From CAZLRH01 sp964562015 (GTDB taxonomy: Bacteria > Verrucomicrobiota > Verrucomicrobiia > Opitutales > JABDGR01), in NCBI GenBank assembly GCA_964562015.1, contig CAZLRH010000028.1, positions 1 through 44,296 on the forward strand: DNA of 44,296 nt. The letters are read 5' to 3'. The notes beneath the pieces are model-generated. The model saw only the letters and a list, made by a program, of their open reading frames with translations, searched no databases and was not told the origin of the DNA. Shown here one piece after another: positions 15,394 to 23,949 of this stretch. The translations under genes were made by a program, and so were the position numbers. Each line of letters opens with the position of its first letter. Positions within the stretch are counted from its first letter, which is position 1.

Positions 15394-18003
15394 TTATTTG
15401 TCCAGAGATGAAGCGGGCGTAGCGGGCGCGGGGGCGTCCGGCGCCGGGGTGTTCGACTGCATAATCATGTTCATCAGGCCCGCGCCGCTGCCGGCATGCG
15501 TCCAATGGACGAGGTTGAAAAGCTGCGGATCGCCGGTCATCACCCGCGTGGGGGCCGTGCGGTAATTCAAAATCTCCTCGTAAATTTTCGCCCCGGCATT
15601 GTCGTTGAGCCCGAAGCCGGCGACGTATTGGAGGCGCAAATTCCGGTCGCTGTTGATCTCGGCGTCCGCCAGCAGCGGCTGCATATCCGGCCCGTAACCC
15701 GCATAAGTGCTGAACAAATCCGGGCCAAAATCAAAGCCGACGTTGGCCAGCGAATCGACGACCGGCTTGTACTCGGGCCGCTGGAGTCGCAGCGCGATTT
15801 CCTCGAGATTGATGGGCGCGGGGTCTTTCTGCCCGAGCACAACGCTGTCATACCCGGCGCTGTTGTCCTCATTGCCCCACAAAGTGCCCTCGGGAAACAC
15901 TTCGAAAAATGTGCGCAGTTCGCTCAGCACCGCCGCGCGGTTGCTCTCGTACAGCGGCACCCATTGGGTGACGAGGCCGCCGGGGTTCAGGTGCTCTTTG
16001 GCCAGTTCAAAGTATTCTTTCGTGTACAAGACCGCCGAGCCTTTGACCCAGGGGTGGATCGGGTCCGAGGTGATGATGTCGAAATGTTCATGCGTGGTGA
16101 GCAGGAAATGCCGGCCGTCGTCGTAGATGATTTGGATGTTCTTGCCGTTGATGGTGCGCGGGTTGGCTTCCTTGATGCCCTCGACGATGTGGTAATTCTC
16201 CGGGCCAAAGTATTGCGCCACCACCTGGGGAATGAGCGGCTCGATTTCGCAAATGACGATGCGGTCAATCGTTGGAAAGTTCATGAACGAGCCCGCCGTG
16301 ACCCCGGCGCCGCAGCCGACAATCAGCACCGAATGCGGCGCGGGATTGATCAACCCCGGCAGCAAGCCGAGCATCCGTTGCAGGCGCATGTCGGTCGGGA
16401 TGGTCGAGGCCTCTATTTTTCCGCTCACATGGAAATTGCGCGAACCGTCCGCAAAGTGGGACACCGCGACCGTCGACGTCATGCCTTCGCCGACGAAATC
16501 GAATTTCGGCAAGCCTTGGTTCACGTAGTATTGAAAGAGGCGTCCGTAACCCACGAGTCCCGCCGGTATATTCGGTACATTGGCTGCGAGAATGGCAGCC
16601 CAAATCGGCACGAGCACCAGCACGATGCTGCCGCTCCAACCCAGTCCCGACCCGGCCGGCTCCATTTTCGCCGGGCTGTTTTGGCCGGGGAAATTTCGCG
16701 TCAGCGAAAGCAGCAACAAAATCGCCGAGAGCGCGGCCGCCACGATGAGCCCCATTTCGGCGTGCTGCGTGCCGTGGTGCGGAATAATTATCAGGCTAAA
16801 CAGCAGCGAACCGAGAATGGCGCCCACGGTGTTCGCCGCGTACACGCCGCCCACGAGTTTGCCGGAGTCTTCTCCCGGCGCCGCCACCGCCGCCAAGGCG
16901 AGTGGAAAACTCGCGCCCCACAACACCGTCGGCGGAAACACCGCCCACAGGCACCTCGCCATGTCCAATTGAAACATGGTGCCGGGGCTCGGCGCCCAAG
17001 TCGGATCAATCGGCCAATACGGCAGCGAGCCGGCGACCATCCAGGCCGTCCACGCGATCGTCAGCACCAGCCCGGCCTGGCACAAGGCAAACGCCAGCCG
17101 CGGGCGCGCGGCATAACGCGCCCAAAACGAACCCACGCTGCTGCCCAGGCCCAAGCCCACGAGAAAAACTGCGAGAATAATCGAAAAGGCATACACCGTG
17201 CCGCCGAGCAGCAGCGAGAGCAGGCGGGTCCACACCACCTCCGCGCCGAGCGCGGTGAACCCCGACAGCCCGATGGTCAGATACACCACCCACGCTCCCG
17301 GTGCCCGCGGGACCTGGGCGGAGCCGCGGGTTTTCGCCTGTGGTTGCACATGATCCGTCTCGTTCGCGATCAGATAGCCGATGAGCGCGACCGTAAAATT
17401 AATCGCCACGGCGGCGTAGGTGGCGGTCGCCATGTCGTAAACCCGCAGTAAATAAAATCCCGCCAGCAAACTGCCGCCGACCGCCCCCGCGATATTTCCG
17501 CCGTAGAAAAAGCCGAGCCACGCCACGCCCTTCGGGGTCGTTTCCATCCACCGCGCCATCGCGGGGAGTGACGCCCCCATCAAAATCGTCGGCGGCAGCA
17601 GGCACACCGCACTCACCAATCCGCGCAGCATTACCGCGCCGGCGCCGTGGCCCACGACGGCCACATAAATGTGCTGCACCAGCGGCTCGCCCCACAACAC
17701 GAGCAGGCCGCAAATCCCAATGCCCGCTTCCAGCAACGCGTACACCCGCAGCGGGTGCGCCCGCGGTGAGATCAGCCGTGGCAGCAACAAACTGCCCAGG
17801 CACATGCCGCCCATGAACGAGCCCAGTAACAGGCCGAGCGACGCGGCAGTCGCGCCGATGACCAACTGCAGCAGTTGGAACCACACGATTTCATAAATCA
17901 ACGCGGCGCAACCGCTGCCGACAAACAGGCACAGTAGCAGCGGCAAAAAGCGCCGCGCCGGAGCGGCACCGAGCGCAGCGGGAGAATTCGGGGAAGTGGC
18001 CAT
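15394..18003 (-). CDS. Polytopic membrane protein fused to spermidine-synthase-like domain, copy 1
   Basis: The product has 869 residues. Residues ~20-500 contain many hydrophobic segments, starting with GCAALIYEIVWFQLLQLVIG and GGMCLGSLLLPRL, in a fused MFS/spermidine-synthase layout. Residues ~540-760 form a Rossmann methyltransferase-like domain: VLIVGCGAGVTAGSF (nucleotide loop, in place of the GGGDG of true spermidine synthases), CEIEPLIP (acidic end of strand 2), IIYDDGRHFL and DIITSDPIHPWVKGS (the active-site region where SpeE has its catalytic aspartate). The enzyme reaction is uncertain; aminopropyl transfer is possible but the altered first loop weakens that reading. A paralogue lies 83 bp upstream. 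Confidence 0.85.
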   Translation of the reverse strand: MATSPNSPAALGAAPARRFLPLLLCLFVGSGCAALIYEIVWFQLLQLVIGATAASLGLLLGSFMGGMCLGSLLLPRLISPRAHPLRVYALLEAGIGICGLLVLWGEPLVQHIYVAVVGHGAGAVMLRGLVSAVCLLPPTILMGASLPAMARWMETTPKGVAWLGFFYGGNIAGAVGGSLLAGFYLLRVYDMATATYAAVAINFTVALIGYLIANETDHVQPQAKTRGSAQVPRAPGAWVVYLTIGLSGFTALGAEVVWTRLLSLLLGGTVYAFSIILAVFLVGLGLGSSVGSFWARYAARPRLAFALCQAGLVLTIAWTAWMVAGSLPYWPIDPTWAPSPGTMFQLDMARCLWAVFPPTVLWGASFPLALAAVAAPGEDSGKLVGGVYAANTVGAILGSLLFSLIIIPHHGTQHAEMGLIVAAALSAILLLLSLTRNFPGQNSPAKMEPAGSGLGWSGSIVLVLVPIWAAILAANVPNIPAGLVGYGRLFQYYVNQGLPKFDFVGEGMTSTVAVSHFADGSRNFHVSGKIEASTIPTDMRLQRMLGLLPGLINPAPHSVLIVGCGAGVTAGSFMNFPTIDRIVICEIEPLIPQVVAQYFGPENYHIVEGIKEANPRTINGKNIQIIYDDGRHFLLTTHEHFDIITSDPIHPWVKGSAVLYTKEYFELAKEHLNPGGLVTQWVPLYESNRAAVLSELRTFFEVFPEGTLWGNEDNSAGYDSVVLGQKDPAPINLEEIALRLQRPEYKPVVDSLANVGFDFGPDLFSTYAGYGPDMQPLLADAEINSDRNLRLQYVAGFGLNDNAGAKIYEEILNYRTAPTRVMTGDPQLFNLVHWTHAGSGAGLMNMIMQSNTPAPDAPAPATPASSLDK

Positions 18004-18086
18004 GGCAAGCGGGCGAGCTTACCATGCTTCCCGCCCGACGAAAGCGGAAACGTGCGCAACCTCGCCGGCAATCCTCCGGTCTGGCT

Positions 18087-20726
18087 TTACGGGGTGGTCG
18101 GCGGCCCCGGCATGAAGCCGATCGGCAGCGCTTCCCTCCCCGCGGGTAGCGGCGACTTTAGCCGTCCCGAGGTTTGCAACGCGTTTTGCAGGGACGCCAC
18201 GCTGGCGGGCGTGCCCGTGAACAGATCCTTCGGGAACGTGCAATACTTCAAAATGCCGTCGAGAATCTCGCGGCCATTGTAGGTGTTGAGCGCCTTGCCG
18301 GCGAGATATTGTAGGCGCAGGTTGCGGTCAGTGTTGATTTGCGCGCCTTGCATCCACGGCTGGAGGTTGTGGGCGTCGCCCGCGTAGGTGGCCAGCAGGT
18401 CCACCGCGTTGCGGAAACCCACTTGTTGCAGCGAGTCGTTCACCTTGGGGTGGGCCTCGAGCCACGCCTGCATCTTGTTCACGTCAATCTGCGTGGAGTC
18501 TGCGCGCCCGAAGAGCACGGCGTCGTAACCCTCGCCCCGGATGTCATTGCTCCAGAGGATGCCGTTGGGAAACACCTTGAAGAACGTGGAAATCACGCTC
18601 TTGATGGTCTCGTCGTTGCTCTCGTAAATCGGAATCCAGAGGCTGACCACGCCGCCGGGGTTCAACGCTTTTTTGCACATTTCGTAGTATTCGACGGTAT
18701 TGAGCGCCGCGCAGCCTTTCACCCAGGGGTCGATCGGGTCCGAGGTGATGATGTCGAATTTTTCCTTCGTCGTGCGGATGAAGTGGCGGCCGTCGTCATA
18801 GACGACGTGCACGCGGGGATTGATGTCGGCGGTGCGCTTGCCACTGGTGTCCATCGCGCCGACCACGCTGTAGTTTTCCTTCCAGAAGCGCGGGGTCACC
18901 GTGGTGGGCACGAGGGGCTCGATGTCACAGATCGTGATATCCGTGATGCCGTCATACGGAATAAAGGACCCGGCCGTCACGCCCGCACCGCACGCGACCA
19001 CGAGCACTTTTTTCACGTTGTCCGGATTTTGGTGCGCGAGCACGGAGATGTGCCCAAGCATCCGTTGCAGGCGCATGTCCTGCGGATCGTTCGAGGCCTG
19101 CACTTTGCCCGCGCCGTGGAAACTGCGAATGCCCGCCGTGGTCATTGTCACCGCCACGGACACGTTCATGCCCTCGCCGACGTATTCGCAATAGGTGTCC
19201 GAACTGCCGTTGTTCAACGGCACTTCGCTTTCCGGAATGATGACGGGCTTCAGGTACTGTGCCCACGTCGCCGAATACCGTCCGTAGGCGACCATGCCCC
19301 AGTAGGCCGGGTTGACCCAGTTTTTCCCCATGGCCACAGACGCGCACAGTGCGAGCAATAGCGCCACTGCAAACCCGATCGGACGTCCGCCCGAACTCTG
19401 AGTGTTCGCCGTCGCTTTTTGCGACATGAGCAACGGCAGCCACGCAAAGACCGCTCCCGCCACGGCGAGGGCGATCAGCCAGCGCTGGGCGTTTTGCGTC
19501 CCGACTGCTGGGATGATCACCATGCTAAACAGCAGTGAGCCGAGAATGGCGCCGACGGTGTTGGCGGCGTAAACGCCACCGACCAAGCGTCCGGGATCCT
19601 GCCCGGGCGAGGAGACGGCGGCCAGCGCCAGCGGGAAGCTCGCGCCCCACAAGAGCGTCGCCGGCAGAATTGCCCAGAAGCAGCGGGCCAAATCAAGTTG
19701 AAAAGTGTACCACGGGCTCAGCGAAATTTGCGGGTTCACCGGCCAGAACGGCAGCGAATTGCTGATCATGTACGAGGTCCACACGATGCCCGCCACGAGG
19801 AGCAATTGGCACAGGCCGAGGGCCATGCGCGGGGAGACCGTGCGCGCGGTCATCGAGCCCACACTGCTGCCGATGCCCAAGCCCACGAGAAACACCGCCA
19901 GGATATTGGAAAAGGTGTAAACCGTGCCGCCCAGCATCAGCCCCATCAGCCGCAGCCACACCACTTCCGCGCCGAGGGCGGAAAAGCCCGAGAGCGCAAT
20001 CGCCACGTACACCGACCACGCGCCCGGCGCCCGCGCAATCTGCACTTTCGCCTGCGCTTCATCCGGTGCGGTAAAGGGCGAGAACTGCGACAGGAACACC
20101 GCCAAAATCGCCACGGCGACATTGATGGCCGCCGCCACATGCGTCGCGAAGGGCATGTCGTAATGCGGCAGCAGGTAGAATCCCGCGTACAAACTGCCGA
20201 ACACCGCGCCCGCGATGTTGCCGCCGTAGAAAAAGCCCATCCACGACACGCCTTCGCGCGACGTTTCGACATACCGGCCAATCGCCGGCAAGGTCGCGCC
20301 CATGCACAAAGTCGGCGGCAAAAGGCAAATGGCCGCCAACACGCCGCGCAGCACAATGCCCGAGACGCCGCCGTTGCCAAAAGCTGTGTAAATCTGCTCC
20401 ACCGCAGGCATCCCCAACCAGACGATGGCCACGCCGCAGACGCCGATGATCAATTCGAGCACCGCATATACGATCAGCGGATGGTGGCGCGTCGGAATCA
20501 GTCGCGGCAGCAACAAACTGCCCAGGCACATGCCGCCCATGTAGGTGCCCAAGAGCACGCCCAGCGACACGGCGGTCGAGCCGATGACCAGTTGTAGTAA
20601 CTGCAACCAGACGATTTCATAGATGAGTGCGGCGGAACCGCTTCCGATAAAAAGCAGGAGCAGGATCGGGAGGATGCGGCGGGTGTCGGCGGCAGGGGTG
20701 GAGCGAGCGGCGGGAGAATCGATCAT
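18087..20726 (-). CDS. Polytopic membrane protein fused to spermidine-synthase-like domain, copy 2
   Basis: The product has 879 residues from ATG 20726; a TTG start 20 codons upstream is less likely. Domain order matches the downstream neighbour: hydrophobic segments over ~25-520 with GSAALIYEIVWLQLLQLVIG and GGMCLGSLLLPRLI, then the Rossmann domain with VLVVACGAGVTAGSF, CDIEPLVP, VVYDDGRHFI and DIITSDPIDPWVKGC. Differences lie mainly in loops, such as a longer periplasmic loop near residue 500 with Ser/Asp/Tyr residues. The two genes share orientation and lie close together, so they arose by tandem duplication and are likely co-transcribed. Substrates may differ. A role in polyamine or glycan chemistry at the membrane is only an inference. 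Confidence 0.85.
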   Translation of the reverse strand: MIDSPAARSTPAADTRRILPILLLLFIGSGSAALIYEIVWLQLLQLVIGSTAVSLGVLLGTYMGGMCLGSLLLPRLIPTRHHPLIVYAVLELIIGVCGVAIVWLGMPAVEQIYTAFGNGGVSGIVLRGVLAAICLLPPTLCMGATLPAIGRYVETSREGVSWMGFFYGGNIAGAVFGSLYAGFYLLPHYDMPFATHVAAAINVAVAILAVFLSQFSPFTAPDEAQAKVQIARAPGAWSVYVAIALSGFSALGAEVVWLRLMGLMLGGTVYTFSNILAVFLVGLGIGSSVGSMTARTVSPRMALGLCQLLLVAGIVWTSYMISNSLPFWPVNPQISLSPWYTFQLDLARCFWAILPATLLWGASFPLALAAVSSPGQDPGRLVGGVYAANTVGAILGSLLFSMVIIPAVGTQNAQRWLIALAVAGAVFAWLPLLMSQKATANTQSSGGRPIGFAVALLLALCASVAMGKNWVNPAYWGMVAYGRYSATWAQYLKPVIIPESEVPLNNGSSDTYCEYVGEGMNVSVAVTMTTAGIRSFHGAGKVQASNDPQDMRLQRMLGHISVLAHQNPDNVKKVLVVACGAGVTAGSFIPYDGITDITICDIEPLVPTTVTPRFWKENYSVVGAMDTSGKRTADINPRVHVVYDDGRHFIRTTKEKFDIITSDPIDPWVKGCAALNTVEYYEMCKKALNPGGVVSLWIPIYESNDETIKSVISTFFKVFPNGILWSNDIRGEGYDAVLFGRADSTQIDVNKMQAWLEAHPKVNDSLQQVGFRNAVDLLATYAGDAHNLQPWMQGAQINTDRNLRLQYLAGKALNTYNGREILDGILKYCTFPKDLFTGTPASVASLQNALQTSGRLKSPLPAGREALPIGFMPGPPTTP

Positions 20727-20975
20727 GGAATGGGCCGGGCAAGCCGGCGGCGGGGTGGGGTAGAGGGGGTAAGCTTCGGGCAGCAAAAGCCAGTCTTGCT
20801 GCCAACCGCGCGAACGCCCGCGAGTTTCAAGGACTCGCCGGCTCCCGCGCGGCCGGGGGTAAACGGCGGAGCTTGGCGGTTCTCCTTTCCGGGGCCAATA
20901 CTAAAAAGGGCAGCCAGCCCAAAGGAAAAACTTGCGCAGAGCCGCTGAGGCGCAGAGTAGCGGAGTAAAAAAGAG

Positions 20976-21055
20976 GAGTAACCACAGATTACACCGATGA
21001 GCGCAGATTTCCAGACTCAGTCATCTGTGCAAATCTGCGTAATCTGCGGTTACTC
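20976..21055. repeat. Intergenic inverted repeat, 'CACAGATTAC' family
   Basis: The gene-free stretch 20727-21081 begins with GC-rich sequence without visible structure, then a 'GCTGAGGCGCAGAG' word at about 20942-20956 shared with 9341-9400. A 17-bp arm at 20976-20992 is repeated inverted at 21039-21055 with 16 of 17 matching (GAGTAACC-(A/G)-CAGATTAC). Between them the words GCAGATTT and AAATCTGC repeat the theme, so the 80 bp can form one long imperfect hairpin. Related wording is common in verrucomicrobial and planctomycete intergenic DNA as I recall it. Confidence 0.75.
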
Positions 21056-21081
21056 TTCCTTTTTGCCCCGGTTTTCTAAAT

Positions 21082-21402
21082 CTACGGCGTCCGCGACTTG
21101 TTCAATTCGTCGTAGCTGACTTGGTGCGCGGGCGCTTCGGGCGCGGGCTCTATCGATTTGTCACCCAGTAGGACCGCGCTAGTCTTGATGCTGATCGTGG
21201 AGTTGCCGTTGGGTTCGCGCGATTGCGGGAGGTCGCTGACGACAAAATAGTTTCCCTTGGCCCGGGCCGCGGGGGTCATCGCGTCATACTCCGTTTGCGT
21301 CACCGCCACGCCGCCGTTGGTCTGGGTTTCCTGGCAACCGGCGGCCAGCACCATCATCAATACGGCAGCTGTCAGCAAAAAGGAAAAGGTGGACTTTTTC
21401 AT
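21082..21402 (-). CDS. Small lipoprotein, hypothetical
   Basis: The product has 106 residues from ATG 21402. The first 23 residues are a lipoprotein signal (KKSTFSFLLTAAVLMMVLAAGC) with Cys23 to be lipid-modified. The mature part is short, hydrophilic and Pro/Ala/Ser-rich, with ARAKGNYFVVSDLPQSREPN in the middle and a C-terminal charged tail (SYDELNKSRTP). I recognise no domain. The +2 residue is Gln, compatible with outer-membrane sorting. It lies alone, with a repeat downstream and a divergent exported protein gene upstream. Confidence 0.75.
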   Translation of the reverse strand: MKKSTFSFLLTAAVLMMVLAAGCQETQTNGGVAVTQTEYDAMTPAARAKGNYFVVSDLPQSREPNGNSTISIKTSAVLLGDKSIEPAPEAPAHQVSYDELNKSRTP

Positions 21403-21559
21403 TGCAGTTAAATTATGGGGCAGGAAAACATTTTTCACCGGGCTGCGCAATGCCAATGCGGCGCCCGCGGGCAGGTCGAAGTACCGCCCAGTTCCCGCTT
21501 GCCAGCGGGGGCAACGCGCACTACTTCCTCACTGCATCGGCACCCTTCATTGACCATCC

Positions 21560-22213
21560 ATGCGCACCTGGGCTATTCTCGTTTGTTTACTGCTAGCCTC
21601 GGCTGGGTCGGCCGTCGCCGCCTCGTCTTCGCCGGGGAAGTACCTGATTATTTACCGTCGGTCAGACCAAAGCACCATCCTGGGCGCCGGGACGTTTACG
21701 GTGCGCAGCACGGGCGACATTGACGGCCTGGGCTACCTGTGGTCCGGGCACAATGGCATGTACATCAAGGGTCATGCGGTGTCCGGCGCCACGATCACCC
21801 TGCGCGTGAAAATTTTCATCGAGAAGACCGTGCACCTGCTGACCGGCAAGACCGCGTTCTTGAGCACGGGTTTTCATACCAAGGTGAACCGGACGCACAC
21901 GCAATTTGTGGGTTTTCCCCTCACCAGCGCGCATCCGTATGCCGGGGCGTATGTGGGCTTGGTGCGCAATGAATACCTCTATCTCATTGTGTTCAACACC
22001 GACAAAATTTTCGGCCAGCAACACCGCGGCGCGGAATTGCACGTGGTGGGCGGCACGTTGAGCGGGCGCCGCTGGGTCGCGGGCATCCAGGGCCGGCCAT
22101 ACTATCTCTCCGGTTTCGTCCTCAAGGATTCCCGGGGGCTGTATTTGCTCGGTCAGGTGGTGGACAAGCAATCCGGCGACGTACTCGAACAATTCAAGGC
22201 GCGGCAAATTTAA
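21560..22213 (+). CDS. Exported protein of unknown function (217 aa)
   Basis: A typical signal peptide (RTWAILVCLLLASAGSAVAA) is predicted to be cut after AVA at residue ~20. The mature ~197 residues are rich in beta-strand-type alternation with many Gly and aromatic residues (GKYLIIYRRSDQS, DGLGYLWSGHNGMYIKGHAV, GAYVGLVRNEYLYLIVFN), which suggests a beta-sandwich or barrel-like fold. No known motif or cysteine pair was recognised. The gene starts 157 bp after the divergent lipoprotein gene and converges with the gene at 22244-23032. The ATG at 21560 has a C-rich upstream tract and no Shine-Dalgarno site. Confidence 0.72.
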   Translation: MRTWAILVCLLLASAGSAVAASSSPGKYLIIYRRSDQSTILGAGTFTVRSTGDIDGLGYLWSGHNGMYIKGHAVSGATITLRVKIFIEKTVHLLTGKTAFLSTGFHTKVNRTHTQFVGFPLTSAHPYAGAYVGLVRNEYLYLIVFNTDKIFGQQHRGAELHVVGGTLSGRRWVAGIQGRPYYLSGFVLKDSRGLYLLGQVVDKQSGDVLEQFKARQI

Positions 22214-22243
22214 GCGGCGGACAAATTTCGCCCTCAATCATCA

Positions 22244-23032
22244 CTAGGGTCGGCGAATTAATTTCCATCCGGCGGCCAAAGCGGCCAGCGCGAGCACCAC
22301 CGCGATCCCAGCAACGATTTCGCGCTGGCGTTCGGGCGGCGGTGGTGAAGCGGACGCCGTGGCCGCAGGTGTTGCGGGCGCGGGGAGGTTGATTTCCCAG
22401 GACGGATTTTTGGCATCCAGGGTGGCGGTCGCCAACTCCAGGTTGGCCTGGTCGTAAACGGTCACCAAATCGCATTGGCCCGGGGGGATTTGCGCGGCGT
22501 AGGTCAACTCCAGCCGCCACGGTCCGCCGGCGGGTCGCGGATACGTGAAGTGAAAAACCACTTCGAGCGCGGAGGTAAAACTCACCACGGTGCTCGTCAA
22601 TTTGAGTGGTTCGCCGTGGCTCGACACCGCCAGCAAGCTGGCCGCGCGCTGGGTCAGGGCGGCTTGGTCGCGCGCGAAATGCGCCTGGGCTTCGGCCGGG
22701 TCATTAGGCGTGCTGGATTTCGCCGTTGCGGCCTGCTCTTCGGCAAAAGGATCGTGATCCAACAGTCGGTAAGCGGGCGAATCGGCCATCGTCAGCTCAA
22801 TTTCCATCGTTTGCGGGCGCAACCGCACGTTGATCATGCCCTGCAACACCAGCGATTCCGGCGTGGAGCGAAACATGCTATTGATCTGGATATTGGGATT
22901 GGCCTGAAACACCAAGGTGTCGTGGGCTTGCGCTGTCCGGGCCATGAGCAGCCCAAGCAGCCCAAGCAGGCCAAGCACCACGGGCCGCACACCTGCGCCC
23001 TTTTTTTGCCACGGAGTCGTACCTGGGCGCAT
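22244..23032 (-). CDS. Exported protein with C-terminal membrane anchor, unknown function
   Basis: The product has 262 residues. A basic start (MRPGTTPWQKKGAGVRP) leads into a Leu-rich signal (VVLGLLGLLGLLMARTAQA) cut after AQA near residue 36; the mature N-terminus is HDTLVFQANPNIQ. The body (~40-205) is beta-rich, with a conserved-looking DHDPFAEE acidic stretch and several Tyr/Phe strands. A Pro/Ala/Ser linker follows (PAPATPAATASASPPPPERQ). A last hydrophobic helix (EIVAGIAVVLALAALAAGWK) ends with a basic tail, giving a periplasmic domain tethered to the inner membrane. Function not recognised. It is followed 35 bp upstream by kdsA in the same direction. Confidence 0.72.
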   Translation of the reverse strand: MRPGTTPWQKKGAGVRPVVLGLLGLLGLLMARTAQAHDTLVFQANPNIQINSMFRSTPESLVLQGMINVRLRPQTMEIELTMADSPAYRLLDHDPFAEEQAATAKSSTPNDPAEAQAHFARDQAALTQRAASLLAVSSHGEPLKLTSTVVSFTSALEVVFHFTYPRPAGGPWRLELTYAAQIPPGQCDLVTVYDQANLELATATLDAKNPSWEINLPAPATPAATASASPPPPERQREIVAGIAVVLALAALAAGWKLIRRP

Positions 23033-23067
23033 GACGGTCGAACTTCGGAGTGGATTTGCCCGCCGAT

Positions 23068-23862
23068 TTACTCGCGCGCCGCCCGCCAGATGCGCAGGGC
23101 GGATTTGATCAACGCCGGAAACTCGGCCAGTGGAATCTGGCTCGGGCCGTCGGAGAGAGCCTTCGCGGGGTCGGGATGGGTCTCGAGAAAGAGGCCGTCA
23201 GCCCCGGCGGCGAGTGCCGCGCGCGCGAGGGGCGGCACGAATTCGCGCTGCCCGCCGGAAGCCCCGCCCGCCGCGCCGGGCAACTGCACCGCGTGGGTGG
23301 CGTCGAAAATCACGGGCGCGCCATTTTGCCGCATAATGGAAAATGAGCGCATGTCCACCACGAGATTCTGATAACCGAAACTGGAGCCGCGCTCCGTTTG
23401 CCAAAGCTCCTTCGCCCCACCACCCCGTACTTTGGCGACGACATATTGCATTTCCTGCGGCGAAAGAAACTGGCCTTTCTTGACATTGACGACCCGGCCC
23501 GTCGCCGCCGCCGCGAGCAGCAGGTCCGTCTGCCGGCAAAGAAAAGCGGGGATTTGCAGCACGTCGCACACCGCCGCCACTGGCGCGGCTTGGTCAGGCA
23601 GGTGGATGTCGGTGACGACGGGAAAACCAAATTCACGCTTAATGAGCGCGAGCAAGCCGAGGCCGGCGTCGAGCCCCGGACCGCGGGCGTTGCCGAGCGC
23701 GGTGCGGTTGGCCTTGTCATACGAGCCTTTGAAGACGATGTTCAGCGCAGGCTCGGCGTCGCGCAGCCGTGCCAGGACGGTGGCGACAGCCCGGCAGACG
23801 GACTCGTTTTCCAGCGAACACGGGCCGGCAATCAGCAGCAGGCGGGCGGGATCAAAAAGCAT
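23068..23862 (-). CDS. kdsA: 3-deoxy-8-phosphooctulonate synthase (KDO-8-P synthase), metal-dependent type
   Basis: The product has 264 residues from ATG 23862. It joins phosphoenolpyruvate and arabinose-5-phosphate to make KDO-8-phosphate for lipopolysaccharide, in the cytosol. Family motifs are present: IAGPCSLE (11-18), FKGSYDKANR (44-53), TDIH (84-87), QIPAFLCRQTDLL (103-115), NVKKGQF (126-132), ERGSSFGYQNLVVDMRS (157-173), DATHAVQLPG (187-196) and ETHPDP (227-232). The four ligands of metal-dependent enzymes line up at Cys15, His190, Glu227 and Asp238, with spacing almost identical to the Aquifex enzyme, so this is the metallo-type rather than the E. coli-type. A long open frame upstream is spurious. 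Its presence supports a Gram-negative envelope with LPS. Confidence 0.95.
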   Translation of the reverse strand: MLFDPARLLLIAGPCSLENESVCRAVATVLARLRDAEPALNIVFKGSYDKANRTALGNARGPGLDAGLGLLALIKREFGFPVVTDIHLPDQAAPVAAVCDVLQIPAFLCRQTDLLLAAAATGRVVNVKKGQFLSPQEMQYVVAKVRGGGAKELWQTERGSSFGYQNLVVDMRSFSIMRQNGAPVIFDATHAVQLPGAAGGASGGQREFVPPLARAALAAGADGLFLETHPDPAKALSDGPSQIPLAEFPALIKSALRIWRAARE

Positions 23863-23867
23863 GGCCG

Positions 23868-23889
23868 CGACGTTAACCGCTAAACGTCG
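23868..23889. promoter_or_regulatory. Palindrome in the divergent kdsA / dehydrogenase promoter region
   Basis: CGACGTT (23868-23874) and AACGTCG (23883-23889) are exact complements with an 8-bp spacer, 5 bp upstream of the kdsA start codon. Just beyond it the word GATAAAT is repeated twice in tandem (23893-23906), the most AT-rich part of the 87-bp divergent gap. A regulator site controlling both genes is possible. Confidence 0.4.
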
Positions 23890-23949
23890 ATTGATAAATG
23901 ATAAATGCAGGGTTGTCGGGGACGCGGGGAATGGTGTTAAAACAGGGGC

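Noticed and set aside
15496..17451. 651-codon plus-strand frame opposite the first spermidine-synthase-like gene
   Set aside because: Arg/His/Gln-rich shadow of a conserved membrane protein gene; no recognisable domain.
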